In this document: positions 27,741 to 37,763 of the stretch, in pieces | Layout: every line of letters starts with the position of its first letter | How positions within the stretch are numbered: position 1 is the first letter of the stretch | From: Futiania mangrovi | GTDB taxonomy: Bacteria; Pseudomonadota; Alphaproteobacteria; Futianiales; Futianiaceae | Assembly (NCBI RefSeq): GCF_024158125.1 | Contig: NZ_JAMZFT010000001.1 | Span: 1 to 64,000 of the forward strand | DNA length: 64,000 nt | Direction: 5' to 3' | Notes under the pieces: generated by a model | Told to the model about the DNA's origin: nothing | What the model saw: the letters and a program-made list of their open reading frames with translations, nothing else | Databases searched by the model: none | Made by a program: the position numbers and the translations under genes

Positions 27741-28562
27741 CTATTCCCGCACGCCGTTGACGGACCAGTCGTAATGGTCGTCGGCGATCTCCGTTATGCC
27801 GTCGAGCGCGGCGGCCAGGTCCGCGTCGGCATGGGCCTTCAGGTGCGCGATGACGCCGGCGTCGGTGCCGCCGAAGTCCTCCATGTACCAGTCGTAGATC
27901 GAGGAGACGACGAGCCGCCCGTCCCTGACCGCCGCGCCGCGCGGGTGGTTGACATAGGCGCGTGCGGCTTCCGCCAGCATCTCCTCGACACGGGCCGCGG
28001 TCCACGCACGGCGCGCGAGGTTCGGGCAGCCGACGGAGGCGCAATTGACCGCATAGTGGATCCGCGCGTCCTTCCAGATCGGGCGCAGGATGCCGTGCTC
28101 GATATCGTTGAGGGACAGCGCGCGTCCCTCGACGGTGACGACCTTCTCGTCCCAGGGGCCGAGGTTGAACAGCCCGCCCTTCACCTTGCGGATGCTGTCC
28201 ACCGGCCAGGCGTCGAGCACCAGGTCGACCGTCACCGCATTGTAGAGGTTGACCCAGTAGGCGAACTGCGCGTCGCGGGGCAGGGCGGTCACCGTCACCT
28301 GCTCCTGCCGGGTGATATGGTCCTTGAGCGCCTGGTGCACGGCAACGGGGACGGCGCCATAGTCGATCCGGTTCACGCCGTCTGCGCCGGGTTTCACATG
28401 GCGCATGACGAAGCTGTCCCAGCCCTCGTGATCGGGCGCGCGGTCGCTACCTTCCGCCGTCCAGTGCGCATCGACGAGCCGCGACGCCGGGGCGGCCTCC
28501 GGCGCGGGGGAGACGAGCAGGCTCGCCGCGAAAAACAGGACCGCAAGGCCGAGGATGCGCAT
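27741..28562 (-). CDS. DUF547 exported protein
   Basis: The predicted product is 273 aa from ATG 28562 (MRILGLAVLFF...), where a clean signal peptide begins. The frame extends to 28697, but the extra residues are non-conserved and would overlap tspO. The mature protein carries a DUF547 domain: FAYWVNLYNAVTVDLVLD, LNDIEHGILRP, and HYAVNCASVGCPNL with two conserved cysteines. DUF547 proteins resemble papain-like and transglutaminase folds, but their role is unknown, and I cannot point to a catalytic triad with confidence. A start at 28577 is also possible. Confidence 0.85.
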   Translation of the reverse strand: MRILGLAVLFFAASLLVSPAPEAAPASRLVDAHWTAEGSDRAPDHEGWDSFVMRHVKPGADGVNRIDYGAVPVAVHQALKDHITRQEQVTVTALPRDAQFAYWVNLYNAVTVDLVLDAWPVDSIRKVKGGLFNLGPWDEKVVTVEGRALSLNDIEHGILRPIWKDARIHYAVNCASVGCPNLARRAWTAARVEEMLAEAARAYVNHPRGAAVRDGRLVVSSIYDWYMEDFGGTDAGVIAHLKAHADADLAAALDGITEIADDHYDWSVNGVRE

Positions 28563-28689
28563 GCGCGTGGCTCCCATCCGTGTCGGGGGCGTCATCGGGT
28601 GCGGGACCGACTGTGCCGCGCGGCCCGGCGCCTGAAAAGCCCCGCGCTGGCGTCCTGACGCGCTTGTGAGCGGGCGTGAGGACGCGGCC

Positions 28690-29172
28690 TCACGCATTGA
28701 GGGCCACGATTGCGCCGTTCAGCACGGCGGCATAGGTCACCCAGGCCGCATAGGGGAACATCAGGGCCGCGGCGATCCGGTCGACCTTGAGGAACAGCGC
28801 GATGGTCACGGCGATGGCGGCGGCGAGCAGGACAAGCTCGATCAGCGCCACGCCCGGCGCCCGCAGCCCGAAGAAGATCACCGACCACGCGAGGTTGAGG
28901 CCGAGCTGCACCCACCACGCCGCGAGCGCGCGCCGCCCGTGCCCCGTCTCCGCGATGGCGCGCCAGACGCGCCAGGCCGCGATCGCCATCAGCACGTAGA
29001 GGATGGTCCAGGCGACGGGAAACACCCAGTCGGGCGGCGTGATCTCGGGCTTGGCAAGCTCCCGGTACCAGGTGTCGACGCTGCTCGACGTCGCAACGCC
29101 ACCCATCACCGAGACCGCGAAGGTCGCGACGAGAAAGCCCAGGAGGCCGAAATAGCTCTGGCGCTGCTTCAT
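28690..29172 (-). CDS. tspO: TspO/MBR (tryptophan-rich sensory protein) homologue
   Basis: This five-helix membrane protein binds porphyrins and, in Rhodobacter-like bacteria, tunes tetrapyrrole and oxygen-regulated genes. It has 160 aa, the standard length, from ATG 29172. The family signature WYRELAKPEITPPDWVFP-WTILY (split here) and LNLAWSVIFF, AWVTYAAVLNG are present. The reading frame continues upstream to 29457 but without any conserved sequence. It is followed after 127 bases by the DUF547 gene on the same strand. Confidence 0.94.
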   Translation of the reverse strand: MKQRQSYFGLLGFLVATFAVSVMGGVATSSSVDTWYRELAKPEITPPDWVFPVAWTILYVLMAIAAWRVWRAIAETGHGRRALAAWWVQLGLNLAWSVIFFGLRAPGVALIELVLLAAAIAVTIALFLKVDRIAAALMFPYAAWVTYAAVLNGAIVALNA

Positions 29173-29489
29173 GAGCGGTGAGTCTAGGCCGTTTCTGCCG
29201 GATTCGTCCATGGCCCCGCGCGGGGTTTGCCCGTGCCCTTCGTCTGGACGCGGTCCGGCCCCCCTGCTAGAAGGCGGACCATGTTCGGTTCGGGACCCGT
29301 GCGGCGAATTACGGGCCCGGCCTCCGCCTGACCGAAGGGGGCGCGGGGGCCGGGTTTCGCGGGCGTGCGCGGGCGGCCTCTCCTCCTGCCGCCGCGCCGG
29401 CCCGCAGATCGCGTCCCGCACGCGACCCCAGCAACCCGAAATTCCATGGCCGCCCATCCCGTGGCCCGCATTCAGGACGTGATACCGCC
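29173..29489. other. 317-bp gap between tspO and ileS: no confident gene
   Basis: The gap must hold divergent promoters for tspO and ileS. The only possible gene is a 16-codon frame starting at ATG 29281, just after a -10-like TAGAAG (29268-29273), but it lacks a -35 at the right distance. I see no T-box, riboswitch or RNA gene, only GC-rich, weakly palindromic sequence. Confidence 0.5.
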
Positions 29490-32423
29490 GTGACCGATAC
29501 GCCGAACTACAAAGACACGATCTTCCTGCCGAAAACCGATTTTCCCATGCGCGCCGGCCTGCCGAAGAAGGAGCCGGAGATCCTCGCCCGCTGGGAGGAG
29601 ATCGACCTCTATTCCCGCCTGCGCGACACCGCGAAGGGCCGCGACAAGTTCATCCTGCACGACGGCCCCCCTTACGCGAACGGGCACCTGCACATCGGGC
29701 ATGCGCTCAACAAGACGCTGAAGGACATGGTGACCCGCACCCAGCAGATGCTGGGGCGTGACAGCAACTACGTCCCCGGCTGGGACTGCCACGGGCTGCC
29801 CATCGAGTGGAAGATCGAGGAGCAGTACCGCGCCAAGGGCCTCGACAAGGACCAGGTGCCGGTCAACGACTTCCGCAAGGAATGCCGGGAGTTCGCCGAC
29901 CACTGGATCGACGTGCAGCGCGAGGAGTTCAAGCGCCTCGGCGTCACCGGCGACTGGAAGCGCCCCTACACGACCATGAGCTTCGACGCCGAGGCCCAGA
30001 TCGCGCGCGAGCTGATGACCTTCGCCATGACCGGCCAGCTCTACCGCGGCTCCAAGCCTGTGATGTGGTCTGTCGTGGAAAAGACCGCGCTGGCCGAGGC
30101 CGAGGTCGAATACCACGACCACGTCTCCGACACGATCTGGGTGAAGTTCCCGATTGTCCACGCAAGCGCTATCGGAAGCGAACTGCTTTCAGACCTCGTT
30201 CCGGGGCCCGCGTATGTCGTGATCTGGACCACAACGCCCTGGACGATTCCCGGCAACCGCGCGATCTCCTATTCGCCCCGGATTGAGTATGGCCTCTATC
30301 AGGTGGTCGATGCACCAGCGGACAATTGGGCCAAGATTGGTGAGCGGTATGTTCTAGCGAAAAATTTGGCAGCGGATGTGATGAAGGCCGCGCGGGTGAG
30401 CGAATTCAAGCTCGTACGTGATATCAATCCGGTTGCTATCAGTGCCTGCGCGCACCCGCTGCGGGGACACGGCTACGACTTCGACGTGCCCATGCTCGCG
30501 GGCGACCATGTGACCGACGAGGCGGGCACGGGCTTCGTGCACACCGCGCCCGGCCACGGGCGGGAAGACTTCGACGTCTGGATGGAGCACCGGGCGGCGC
30601 TCGAGGCGCGCGGCATCTCCACCGCCATCCCCTACACGGTCGACGCAGAGGGGCGCTTCACCAAGGACGCGCCGGGCTTCGAGGGTGCGCAGGTCATCAC
30701 CCACAAGGGCGACAAGGGCGACGCGAACAAGGTCGTGATCGAGGCGCTGGCCGCCGCAGGCATGATGGTCGCGCGCGGACGGCTGACCCATTCCTACCCG
30801 CATTCCTGGCGCTCCAAGAAGCCGGTGATCTTCCGCAACACGCCGCAATGGTTCGTCTACATGGACCGCGACATCGACGGGCCGGGCGACACGCTGCGCG
30901 CCCGCGCGCTGGCGGCCATCGACGCGACCCGCTTCGTGCCCGCCTCGGGCCAGAACCGGCTGCGCGGCATGATCGCGGAGCGGCCGGACTGGGTGCTGTC
31001 GCGCCAGCGCGCCTGGGGGGTGCCGATCACGGTGTTCGCCGACCCGGACACGGGCCAGGTGCTGAAGAACGAGGCCGTGAACGCCCGCATCGCCGATGCG
31101 TTCGAGGCCGAGGGCGCCGACGCCTGGTTCCGCGACGACGCGAAGGCGCGGTTCCTGTCGGGCCTCGTGGACGACCCGGACCGCTGGATGAAGGTGACCG
31201 ACATCCTCGACGTCTGGTTCGATTCGGGCTCGACGCACTCCTATGTGCTCGACCGGCGCGAGGATCTGAAGCCCCACCGCATCGTCGACGGCGGGCGCGA
31301 CCGGGTGCTTTATCTCGAAGGCTCCGACCAGCATCGCGGCTGGTTCCATTCCTCGCTGCTGGAAAGCTGCGGCACGCGGGGCCGCGCGCCCTACGACAGC
31401 GTGCTGACCCACGGCTTCGTGCTGGACGAGCAGGGCCGCAAGATGTCGAAGTCGCTCGGCAACACGGTCGCGCCGCAGGACGTGGTGAAGGATTCGGGCG
31501 CCGACATCCTGCGCCTCTGGGTCGCCTTCTCCGACTATTCGGAGGATCTGCGCATCGGGCCGGAGATCCTGAAGTCGAACGTCGACGCCTACCGCCGCCT
31601 GCGCAACACGGTGCGCTGGCTGCTGGGTGCGCTCGACGGCTTCTCCGAGGCCGAGCGTCTGCCCGTCGCCGAGATGCCGGAGCTTGAGCGCTGGGTGCTG
31701 CACCGCCTGTGGCAACTCGACGCGCTGGTGCGGCAGGGCTTCGACGATTTCGCCTTCCAGCGGGTCTATCACCAGCTCTTCACCTTCGCGACGAACGACC
31801 TCTCCTCGGTCTATTTCGACATCCGCAAGGATGCGCTCTATTGCGACGCGCCCGGCAGCGCGCGCCGGCGCGCCTGCCGCACCGTGCTGGACCACGTGTT
31901 CCATTGCCTGGTGCGCTGGTTCGCCCCCGTCCTCGTCTTCACGATGGAGGAGGCTTGGCTCACCCGCTTCCCGTCTGAAACGGACTCGGTGCATCTCCAG
32001 ACGCTGGTCGACGTGCCGGCGGGGTGGCGCGACGACGCGCTGGCGGAGAAGTGGGCGAAGGTGCGCAAGGTCCGCCGCGTGGTGACCGGCGCGCTGGAGG
32101 TCGAGCGCGCGGCCAAGCGCATCGGCGCGAGCCTCGAGGCCGCCCCCGTCATCCACATCGCCGATGCGGACCTGCGCGCCGCGGTCGAGGGCGTGGACAT
32201 GGCCGAGCTGTGCATCGCCTCTGCCGCCACGATCGTCGCGGGCGAGGGGCCGGCGGATGCCTTCCGCATGGCCGAAGTGCCGGGCGTTGCGGTTGTTCCC
32301 GCGCTCGCGGAGGGGGATAAGTGCGCCCGCTGCTGGCAGGTGCTGCCCGACGTGGGCACCCACGCCCATGCGCCGGGCACCTGTGGGCGCTGCGCCGACG
32401 CGGTGGGGAGGGACGCTGCGTGA
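29490..32423 (+). CDS. ileS: Isoleucyl-tRNA synthetase
   Basis: This class I synthetase charges tRNA-Ile and edits misactivated valine. It has 977 aa, typical for the alphaproteobacterial form. HIGH is at 68-71 and KMSKS at 651-655. The CP1 editing domain begins near [13 protein letters not shown]-terminal zinc finger is formed by CARCW and CGRC. The start is GTG 29490, with AGGA about 12 bases upstream, slightly far. Within the editing domain, bases about 30160-30440 (residues about 224-317) are distinctly poorer in GC and use TTG, AAA and CTA codons rare elsewhere. The stop overlaps the lspA GTG (GTGA). Confidence 0.98.
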   Translation: MTDTPNYKDTIFLPKTDFPMRAGLPKKEPEILARWEEIDLYSRLRDTAKGRDKFILHDGPPYANGHLHIGHALNKTLKDMVTRTQQMLGRDSNYVPGWDCHGLPIEWKIEEQYRAKGLDKDQVPVNDFRKECREFADHWIDVQREEFKRLGVTGDWKRPYTTMSFDAEAQIARELMTFAMTGQLYRGSKPVMWSVVEKTALAEAEVEYHDHVSDTIWVKFPIVHASAIGSELLSDLVPGPAYVVIWTTTPWTIPGNRAISYSPRIEYGLYQVVDAPADNWAKIGERYVLAKNLAADVMKAARVSEFKLVRDINPVAISACAHPLRGHGYDFDVPMLAGDHVTDEAGTGFVHTAPGHGREDFDVWMEHRAALEARGISTAIPYTVDAEGRFTKDAPGFEGAQVITHKGDKGDANKVVIEALAAAGMMVARGRLTHSYPHSWRSKKPVIFRNTPQWFVYMDRDIDGPGDTLRARALAAIDATRFVPASGQNRLRGMIAERPDWVLSRQRAWGVPITVFADPDTGQVLKNEAVNARIADAFEAEGADAWFRDDAKARFLSGLVDDPDRWMKVTDILDVWFDSGSTHSYVLDRREDLKPHRIVDGGRDRVLYLEGSDQHRGWFHSSLLESCGTRGRAPYDSVLTHGFVLDEQGRKMSKSLGNTVAPQDVVKDSGADILRLWVAFSDYSEDLRIGPEILKSNVDAYRRLRNTVRWLLGALDGFSEAERLPVAEMPELERWVLHRLWQLDALVRQGFDDFAFQRVYHQLFTFATNDLSSVYFDIRKDALYCDAPGSARRRACRTVLDHVFHCLVRWFAPVLVFTMEEAWLTRFPSETDSVHLQTLVDVPAGWRDDALAEKWAKVRKVRRVVTGALEVERAAKRIGASLEAAPVIHIADADLRAAVEGVDMAELCIASAATIVAGEGPADAFRMAEVPGVAVVPALAEGDKCARCWQVLPDVGTHAHAPGTCGRCADAVGRDAA

Positions 32424-32920
32424 CCGGCGCCCCCCCGACGGCAGGGCTGAGGCGCTGGGGCTTCGCGCTGGCGCTCGGTATCGTGCTGCTGGACCAGGCG
32501 AGCAAGCTCGTCATGCTCGGCGCGCTGCTGCGCGCGCCGGGTGGCAGCATCGGGGTGATTCCAGGGTTCCTCGACTTCACGCTCGCCTTCAACCGGGGCG
32601 TCAGCTTCGGCCTGTTCAAGGCGGGCGACCCGATGGGCGTCCTGCTGCTGGCGGGCGTGGCGCTGGCGGCCAGCGTGCTGATCGCGTGGCTGATCTGGCG
32701 GTCTGACAACAGGCTCGCCGCAATCGGCTACGGCTTCGTGCTGGGCGGCGCGGTCGGCAACCTGATCGACCGGGTGCGCATCGGCGCGGTGATCGACTTC
32801 ATCGACGTGCACCTGGGCACGTTCCGCTTCTGGACCTTCAACATCGCCGACACGGCAATCACGCTGGGCGTGGCGTGCCTCTTGATCGAGATGGTGGTTC
32901 AGGACAAAAAGAAACCATGA
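32420..32920 (+). CDS. lspA: Lipoprotein signal peptidase (signal peptidase II)
   Basis: This inner-membrane aspartyl protease cleaves lipoprotein signal peptides after lipidation by Lgt. It has 166 aa and four membrane segments. The catalytic aspartates lie in [10 protein letters not shown] and [16 protein letters not shown] and [11 protein letters not shown] are also diagnostic. The start at GTG 32420 overlaps the ileS stop (GTGA), and the stop overlaps an ATG of the next frame (ATGA). The ileS-lspA pairing is widespread; here a lipoprotein gene, one of its own substrates, follows. Confidence 0.97.
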   Translation: MTGAPPTAGLRRWGFALALGIVLLDQASKLVMLGALLRAPGGSIGVIPGFLDFTLAFNRGVSFGLFKAGDPMGVLLLAGVALAASVLIAWLIWRSDNRLAAIGYGFVLGGAVGNLIDRVRIGAVIDFIDVHLGTFRFWTFNIADTAITLGVACLLIEMVVQDKKKP

Positions 32921-32955
32921 TGCGGGCGTATCCGCGTCCGCCGGGAGGTACCGTG

Positions 32956-33498
32956 ATGATGCGTGTCCGCCGTCTTGCGCCCGCGTGGGTGGGGCTTGCC
33001 GCGATTGCCGTGCTGCTTGCCGGGTGCGGCCGCGATCCGCTCGGCCTGAGCGAGAAGCGCCCGCCGGACGAGTTCACGGTGGTCAGCCGCGCGCCGCTCG
33101 TGGTGCCGCCGAACTATGCGCTGCGCCCGCCGCAGCCCGGCGCGCCCCGGCCGCAGGAATCGCAGCCGTCGGACCAGGCGCGCGCCCTTATGTTCCAGCG
33201 CCAGATCGCGGCGTCCGACGCCTCCGCCGGGGAGCGGGTGCTGCTCGACAAGGCCGGTGCGCAGAACGCCGACCCGAACATCCGCGAGACGGTGAACCTC
33301 GAGACCTCGCGTCTGCAGGAGACGGGCCGCGGGCTCGCCGACTACATCCTGTTCTGGCAGACGCCCGCGGACCCGAACACCGTCGTCAACGCAGCCGCCG
33401 AGGCGGACCGGCTGCGCAAGGCGCAGGCGGACAAGCAGCCGGTGACGGGTGCAGGAACGCCGGTGATCCAGCGCGCCACGCAAAGGTCGCTCTTCTAG
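32956..33498 (+). CDS. DUF3035 outer-membrane lipoprotein (BamF-like)
   Basis: This is an exported lipoprotein of 180 aa with lipobox LLAGC (cysteine at 24). RPPDEFTVVSRAPLVVPPNY-LRPP, here split, is the DUF3035 signature, which in alphaproteobacteria is annotated as the BAM-complex accessory lipoprotein BamF. The start at ATG 32956 has GGGAGGT right upstream. An earlier in-frame ATG at 32917 overlaps the lspA stop and would give a 13-residue extension. Encoded directly after lspA, probably in one operon with ileS. BAM membership is family knowledge, not shown here. Confidence 0.85.
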   Translation: MMRVRRLAPAWVGLAAIAVLLAGCGRDPLGLSEKRPPDEFTVVSRAPLVVPPNYALRPPQPGAPRPQESQPSDQARALMFQRQIAASDASAGERVLLDKAGAQNADPNIRETVNLETSRLQETGRGLADYILFWQTPADPNTVVNAAAEADRLRKAQADKQPVTGAGTPVIQRATQRSLF

Positions 33499-33570
33499 CG
33501 GCCGCCGACGGTCCTTGCGGGCATTTTCTGGCCACGAATCCGGCCTAGATAGTTACTCCGAACGAGCAAG

Positions 33571-33595
33571 CGGCCGCCGGCATGCCTGGCGGCCG
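33571..33595 (+). other. Hairpin just before the M16 peptidase start
   Basis: An 8-bp perfect GC stem (33571-33578 with 33588-33595) ends 23 bases before the GTG of the first M16 gene and just before its ribosome-binding site. It may be a leader hairpin or an end-of-operon structure for the bamF-like gene; no T-tract follows. Confidence 0.3.
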
Positions 33596-33618
33596 GTTCC
33601 GGGGAAGGAGTTTCGCAC

Positions 33619-34965
33619 GTGGCTTTCGCATCTGCGCTGTTCGCCCGCATCGCCCTTGCCGCCGTCCTGTTCGCGCCTGCGCTGCTGCCCGCGCACGCTG
33701 CGGACATGCCGCGGCCGGAGACCGCGACCCTCGGCAACGGGCTCCAGGTGGTGGTGATCCCCGATCGTCGCGCGCCGGTCGTGACCCACATGCTCTGGTA
33801 CCGGGTCGGCGCGGCAGACGAGCCGCCCGGCCATTCCGGCATCGCGCACTTTCTCGAGCACCTGATGTTCAAGGGTACGCCAAGCGTGCCGGACGGGCGC
33901 TTCTCGCAGGTCGTGGCCGCGAACGGCGGACAGGACAACGCCTTCACCTCTTACGACTACACGGCCTATTTCCAGCGCGTCGCGCGCGACCGGCTGGGCG
34001 TCGTCATGGAGATGGAGGCCGACCGGATGCGCAATCTCGTGCTCGACCCGCAGGTCGTGGCGACGGAGCGCGAGGTCATCCAGGAAGAACGCCGCCAGCG
34101 CACCGACAATTCGCCGGGCGCGCGGCTGAACGAGGCGATGAACGCCGCCCTCTACCGCAACCATCCCTATGGCGTTCCGATCATCGGCTGGGCGCACGAG
34201 ATCGCGGCGCTGGACCGCGAGTCGGCGCTCGACTTCTACGACCGCTTCTATGCGCCCAACAACGCGGTTCTGGTGGTTGCGGGCGACGTGACGATGGCGG
34301 ACGTGCTGCCGCTCGCCGAGGAATTCTACGGCCCGATCCCGCGCGGGTCCGAGGTGGTGCGCACGCGGCCGATGGAGCCGCCGCAAACGGCGCCGCGCCG
34401 GGTGCGGCTGGAGGATCCGCGCGTCGCCGCGCCCCAGGTCAGCCGGCTCTACCAGGCGCCGTCGGCGCGCACGGCGGCCGGACAGGACGCAGCCCTCGAC
34501 GTGCTCGCCGAAATCCTCGGCGGGCGGACGGGCCGCTTCTACCAGGGGCTCGTCGTGGACCGCGCCATCGCGGCGGGGGCGGGGGCCTATTACCAGTCGA
34601 CCGCGCTCGATTACGGCGTGTTCGCGCTTTACGCGACCGCGTCGGACGGTACGGATGCCGGCGCGCTGGAAGCGGCGCTCGACGAGACGCTGCAGGGTTT
34701 CCTTGCCGAGGGACCCAAGCCGGAGGAACTCGACCGCGCCCGCCGTTCGCTGATCGCATCCGCGGTCTACGCTCAGGACAGCCAGTCGACGCTTGCCCGC
34801 ATCTTCGGCTCGGCGCTGACAACAGGCCTCGGCGTGGACGAGGTGCTCGCCTGGCCGGACCGCATCCGCGCTGTGACCGCCGGCGACGTGATGGCGGCGG
34901 CCCGTGCCGTGCTCGTGCCCGAGGCGTCGGTGACGGGCGTCCTCGTTCCCGCACCGCAAAGCTGA
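33619..34965 (+). CDS. M16-family zinc peptidase, catalytic subunit (periplasmic)
   Basis: This insulinase-type peptidase is 448 aa. A signal peptide (hydrophobic run, then AHAADM) sends it to the periplasm. The inverted zinc motif HFLEH is at 77-81 with a distal Glu in REVIQEERRQR, so it is catalytically competent. The GTG start (33619) has GGGGAAGGAG upstream. Two homologous domains follow, with the second containing LAEILGGRTGRFYQGLV. It is followed after 20 bases by a second M16 gene that lacks the zinc site, the usual alpha/beta arrangement. The substrates are unknown peptides. Confidence 0.93.
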   Translation: MAFASALFARIALAAVLFAPALLPAHAADMPRPETATLGNGLQVVVIPDRRAPVVTHMLWYRVGAADEPPGHSGIAHFLEHLMFKGTPSVPDGRFSQVVAANGGQDNAFTSYDYTAYFQRVARDRLGVVMEMEADRMRNLVLDPQVVATEREVIQEERRQRTDNSPGARLNEAMNAALYRNHPYGVPIIGWAHEIAALDRESALDFYDRFYAPNNAVLVVAGDVTMADVLPLAEEFYGPIPRGSEVVRTRPMEPPQTAPRRVRLEDPRVAAPQVSRLYQAPSARTAAGQDAALDVLAEILGGRTGRFYQGLVVDRAIAAGAGAYYQSTALDYGVFALYATASDGTDAGALEAALDETLQGFLAEGPKPEELDRARRSLIASAVYAQDSQSTLARIFGSALTTGLGVDEVLAWPDRIRAVTAGDVMAAARAVLVPEASVTGVLVPAPQS

Positions 34966-34985
34966 TCCCGGAGGGGGTTCCGACC

Positions 34986-36398
34986 ATGCGCTACCCGACA
35001 CGGCACACCGCGCGCGTGGGCGTCCGCGCCTGCGAGCAGCAATCCCTCCTTGCATGTCTCGCCGCGCTCCTGGCGGCGGCGCTGTTGCTTGCCATGGCGC
35101 CGAACGCGCGCGCCGCGACCGAGATCCAGCGCGTCGTCAGCCCCGGCGGGATCGAGGCGTGGCTGGTTGAGGACTATACCGTCCCCGTCATCGCGCTCGA
35201 GGCGGCGTTCGAGGGCGGGGCCGCGCTCGACCCGGCGGGCAAGGCGGGGCTTGCGACCTTCGCCGCTGCCACGCTGGACGAGGGGGCCGGTCCCTACGAC
35301 TCCCGCGCCTTTGCCGAGCGTCTCGAGGATCTCAACGTCTCGATCTCCTTCTCCGCTGGGCGCGACCGCTTCGGCGTGAGCCTGAAATCGCTGAGCCAGA
35401 CGCGCGACGAGGCGTTCGGCCTGCTGCGCCTCGCTCTGGCCGAACCGCGCTTCGATACCGAGCCGGTGGAGCGCATCCGGCGGCAGTTGCTCATCGGCGC
35501 GCGCGCCCGCCAGCAGGACCCGGGTGACCGCGCGGCGGCAGCCTTCTTCGCCCGCGCCTTCCCCGGGCACCCTTACGCGACGCCCACCGAGGGCACGCTC
35601 GAGACGATCCCGGACATCACGCGGGAGGATCTGCAGACCTTCGCGGCCACGCGGCTTGCGCGCGGCGGGTTGCGCATCGCCGTTGCGGGCGCGATCTCTG
35701 CCGACGAACTGGGGCCTCTGCTCGACAGCACCTTCGCCAGCCTGCCCGGCGGCGCGCCGGCGTCCGCCGTGCCCGACGCAAGCGTTGCGGGCTCGGGCGT
35801 GACGGTCGAGCGCATGGACGTGCCGCAGTCCTCCATCCTGTTCGGGCTTCCGGGCATCGCGCGCGACGATCCCGACTTCATCCCGGCCTATGTGATGAAC
35901 TATGTCCTCGGCGGCGGCGGCTTCGCCTCGCGCCTGACGCAGCAGGTCCGCGTCGAGCGCGGGCTTGCCTATTCCGTCTATTCCTATCTCGCGCCGCTCG
36001 ATCACGGTCCGCTGTGGATCGGCGGCGCGGGCACGCAGAACGCGCGCGTGGCAGAGACGCTGGACGTCGTGCGCGCCGAGCTTGCGCGGATGCGAGACGG
36101 GGGCGTGACCGAACAGGAACTCGCCGACGCCAAGACCTATCTCACGGGTGCCTATCCCCTGCGCTTCGACACCAATTCCAAGATCGCGGGCCAGTTGCTC
36201 TCGATCCAGGTCGAGGGTCTGGGCATCGACTATCCGGTGCGGCGCAACGCGCTCATCGAAGCGGTCACACGGGACGACATCGCCCGCGTGGCGCGCCGCC
36301 TTCTCGATCCCGACCGGTTGCTCGTGGTGATTGCCGGGGCGCCCGAGGGCATCGGCGAGGCGGCACCCGCGCCCGCGCCCCCTGTTGTTTCGCAATAG
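34986..36398 (+). CDS. M16-family peptidase partner subunit (zinc site missing)
   Basis: The protein is 470 aa, homologous to the preceding M16 subunit, but at the place where HxxEH should be it reads AAATLDEGAGPYDS, so it should be inactive and serve as a regulatory or structural partner. A hydrophobic signal peptide occupies about residues 20-45 (LLACLAALLAAALLLAM, then NARAAT). The C-terminal half retains GGGGFASRLTQQVRVERGLAYSV, the substrate-binding element (the RxGLAYS loop). Translated from ATG 34986, with GGAGGGGG 8-10 bases upstream. It probably forms a heterodimer with the upstream subunit. Confidence 0.9.
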   Translation: MRYPTRHTARVGVRACEQQSLLACLAALLAAALLLAMAPNARAATEIQRVVSPGGIEAWLVEDYTVPVIALEAAFEGGAALDPAGKAGLATFAAATLDEGAGPYDSRAFAERLEDLNVSISFSAGRDRFGVSLKSLSQTRDEAFGLLRLALAEPRFDTEPVERIRRQLLIGARARQQDPGDRAAAAFFARAFPGHPYATPTEGTLETIPDITREDLQTFAATRLARGGLRIAVAGAISADELGPLLDSTFASLPGGAPASAVPDASVAGSGVTVERMDVPQSSILFGLPGIARDDPDFIPAYVMNYVLGGGGFASRLTQQVRVERGLAYSVYSYLAPLDHGPLWIGGAGTQNARVAETLDVVRAELARMRDGGVTEQELADAKTYLTGAYPLRFDTNSKIAGQLLSIQVEGLGIDYPVRRNALIEAVTRDDIARVARRLLDPDRLLVVIAGAPEGIGEAAPAPAPPVVSQ

Positions 36399-36452
36399 GG
36401 CGGGCGGTTAGACTGCGGCCACTCTTTGCAACCGCAGCAGGATTCGCAGCCC

Positions 36453-37763
36453 ATGGCCTACACCCAGAACGTCGATGCCTGCCTCGGAATCGCGGGGAGC
36501 GGCGCGCTGGAGCCGGTGCTGGACGAGGTGCGCGCGGCGCTCACGCAACTCGCGCTCGCCCATGAGCAGGGCACCCTGCCGCTGCTGCACGTGCCCGCGC
36601 GCCGTGACGACCTGGGGCTCCTGAGCGACATCGCCGACTGGATGCTGCCGGGCGCGACCGACATCGTGATCCTCGGCACTGGCGGGTCGAGCCTGGGGGC
36701 GCAGGCGCTGGCCCAGCTTGCGGGCTATTGTCTGCCCGTGACGATCCCGCCGCAGGGCCGCCCGCGGCTGCATTTCCTCGATAATCTCGACCCGTGGACG
36801 CAAGCGGACGTGCTCTACCGGCTGCCGCTCGACAGCACGCGCTGGCTCGTGGTGTCGAAGTCGGGCGGCACGGCGGAGACGATGGCCCAGATGCTCACCG
36901 TCCTCGCGCGGCTGGAGGAGGCGGGCTTTGGGGGCGCGGCGCGGCGCGTCATGGTCGCGCTGACCGAGACGCGCGACAGCCCGCTCTCCCGGCTTGCGGC
37001 CGCGCACGGGCTGCCGCACGTGCCCCACGATCCGGGCGTCGGCGGGCGCTACGCGGTGCTGACGAGCGTCGGCGCGCTGCCGGCGATTCTCATGGGCCTC
37101 GATCCCGTGGCGATGCGGGAAGGGGCGGCGGGCGTGCTGCAACCCATCCTCGACGGCGCGGACGTGCTCGACGTGGCCCCTGCCGTGGGCGCTGGCGTGC
37201 TCGCGCTGCTGGAGCGGGAACGCGGCGTGCGCTCCCACGTGCTCATGGGCTATGGCGACCGGCTGCAGCGCTTCGCGCTCTGGCACCGGCAGTTGTGGGC
37301 GGAAAGCCTCGGCAAGAACGGCAAGGGCGCGGGCCTCGAAGCCGCGACGGGCCCGGTCGATCAGCACAGCCAGCTTCAGCTCTGGCTCGACGGGCCGGCG
37401 GAACGGTCCTTCACCCTCCTTGTGCCGGAGATGAAGGGTCAGGGCCCCGTCTTCCCGGCGGGCGAGGCGCCGGACCCCGACCTCGCCTGGCTTTCGGGCA
37501 ACACGGTGGGCGACCTCGTCGCGGCGGAGGCGCAGGCGACCGCGGACTCGCTCAACGCCGCCGGCCGTCCGGTGCGCACCATGCGGATCGAGACGCTGAA
37601 CGAACGCGCGCTGGGTGCGCTCTTCATGCACTTCATGCTGGAGACGATCATCGCTGCGCACCTCCTCGGCGTCGATCCCTACGACCAGCCGGCGGTGGAG
37701 GATGGCAAGCGCCGCGCCCGCGCCGCCCTCGACAGGTCCGCGGGAGAAACGGCCGCCTCATGA
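36453..37763 (+). CDS. pgi: Glucose-6-phosphate isomerase (short form)
   Basis: This enzyme interconverts glucose 6-phosphate and fructose 6-phosphate in glycolysis and gluconeogenesis. The protein is 436 aa, shorter than the roughly 550 aa of the enterobacterial enzyme but like the compact alphaproteobacterial form. The sugar-phosphate isomerase (SIS) fold carries [13 protein letters not shown] and [12 protein letters not shown]; the catalytic-region stretch [29 protein letters not shown] is seen by its landmarks ESLGKNGKG and DQHSQLQ. ATG 36453 is preferred to an upstream TTG. The stop overlaps the mutL ATG (ATGA), so the two genes are translationally coupled. Confidence 0.93.
   Translation: MAYTQNVDACLGIAGSGALEPVLDEVRAALTQLALAHEQGTLPLLHVPARRDDLGLLSDIADWMLPGATDIVILGTGGSSLGAQALAQLAGYCLPVTIPPQGRPRLHFLDNLDPWTQADVLYRLPLDSTRWLVVSKSGGTAETMAQMLTVLARLEEAGFGGAARRVMVALTETRDSPLSRLAAAHGLPHVPHDPGVGGRYAVLTSVGALPAILMGLDPVAMREGAAGVLQPILDGADVLDVAPAVGAGVLALLERERGVRSHVLMGYGDRLQRFALWHRQLWAESLGKNGKGAGLEAATGPVDQHSQLQLWLDGPAERSFTLLVPEMKGQGPVFPAGEAPDPDLAWLSGNTVGDLVAAEAQATADSLNAAGRPVRTMRIETLNERALGALFMHFMLETIIAAHLLGVDPYDQPAVEDGKRRARAALDRSAGETAAS

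Noticed and set aside
29281-29331. A 16-codon open frame before ileS as a leader peptide
   Set aside because: It has only one Ile codon, no hairpin pair for attenuation downstream and no -35 at a proper distance from TAGAAG; reported only as gap content.
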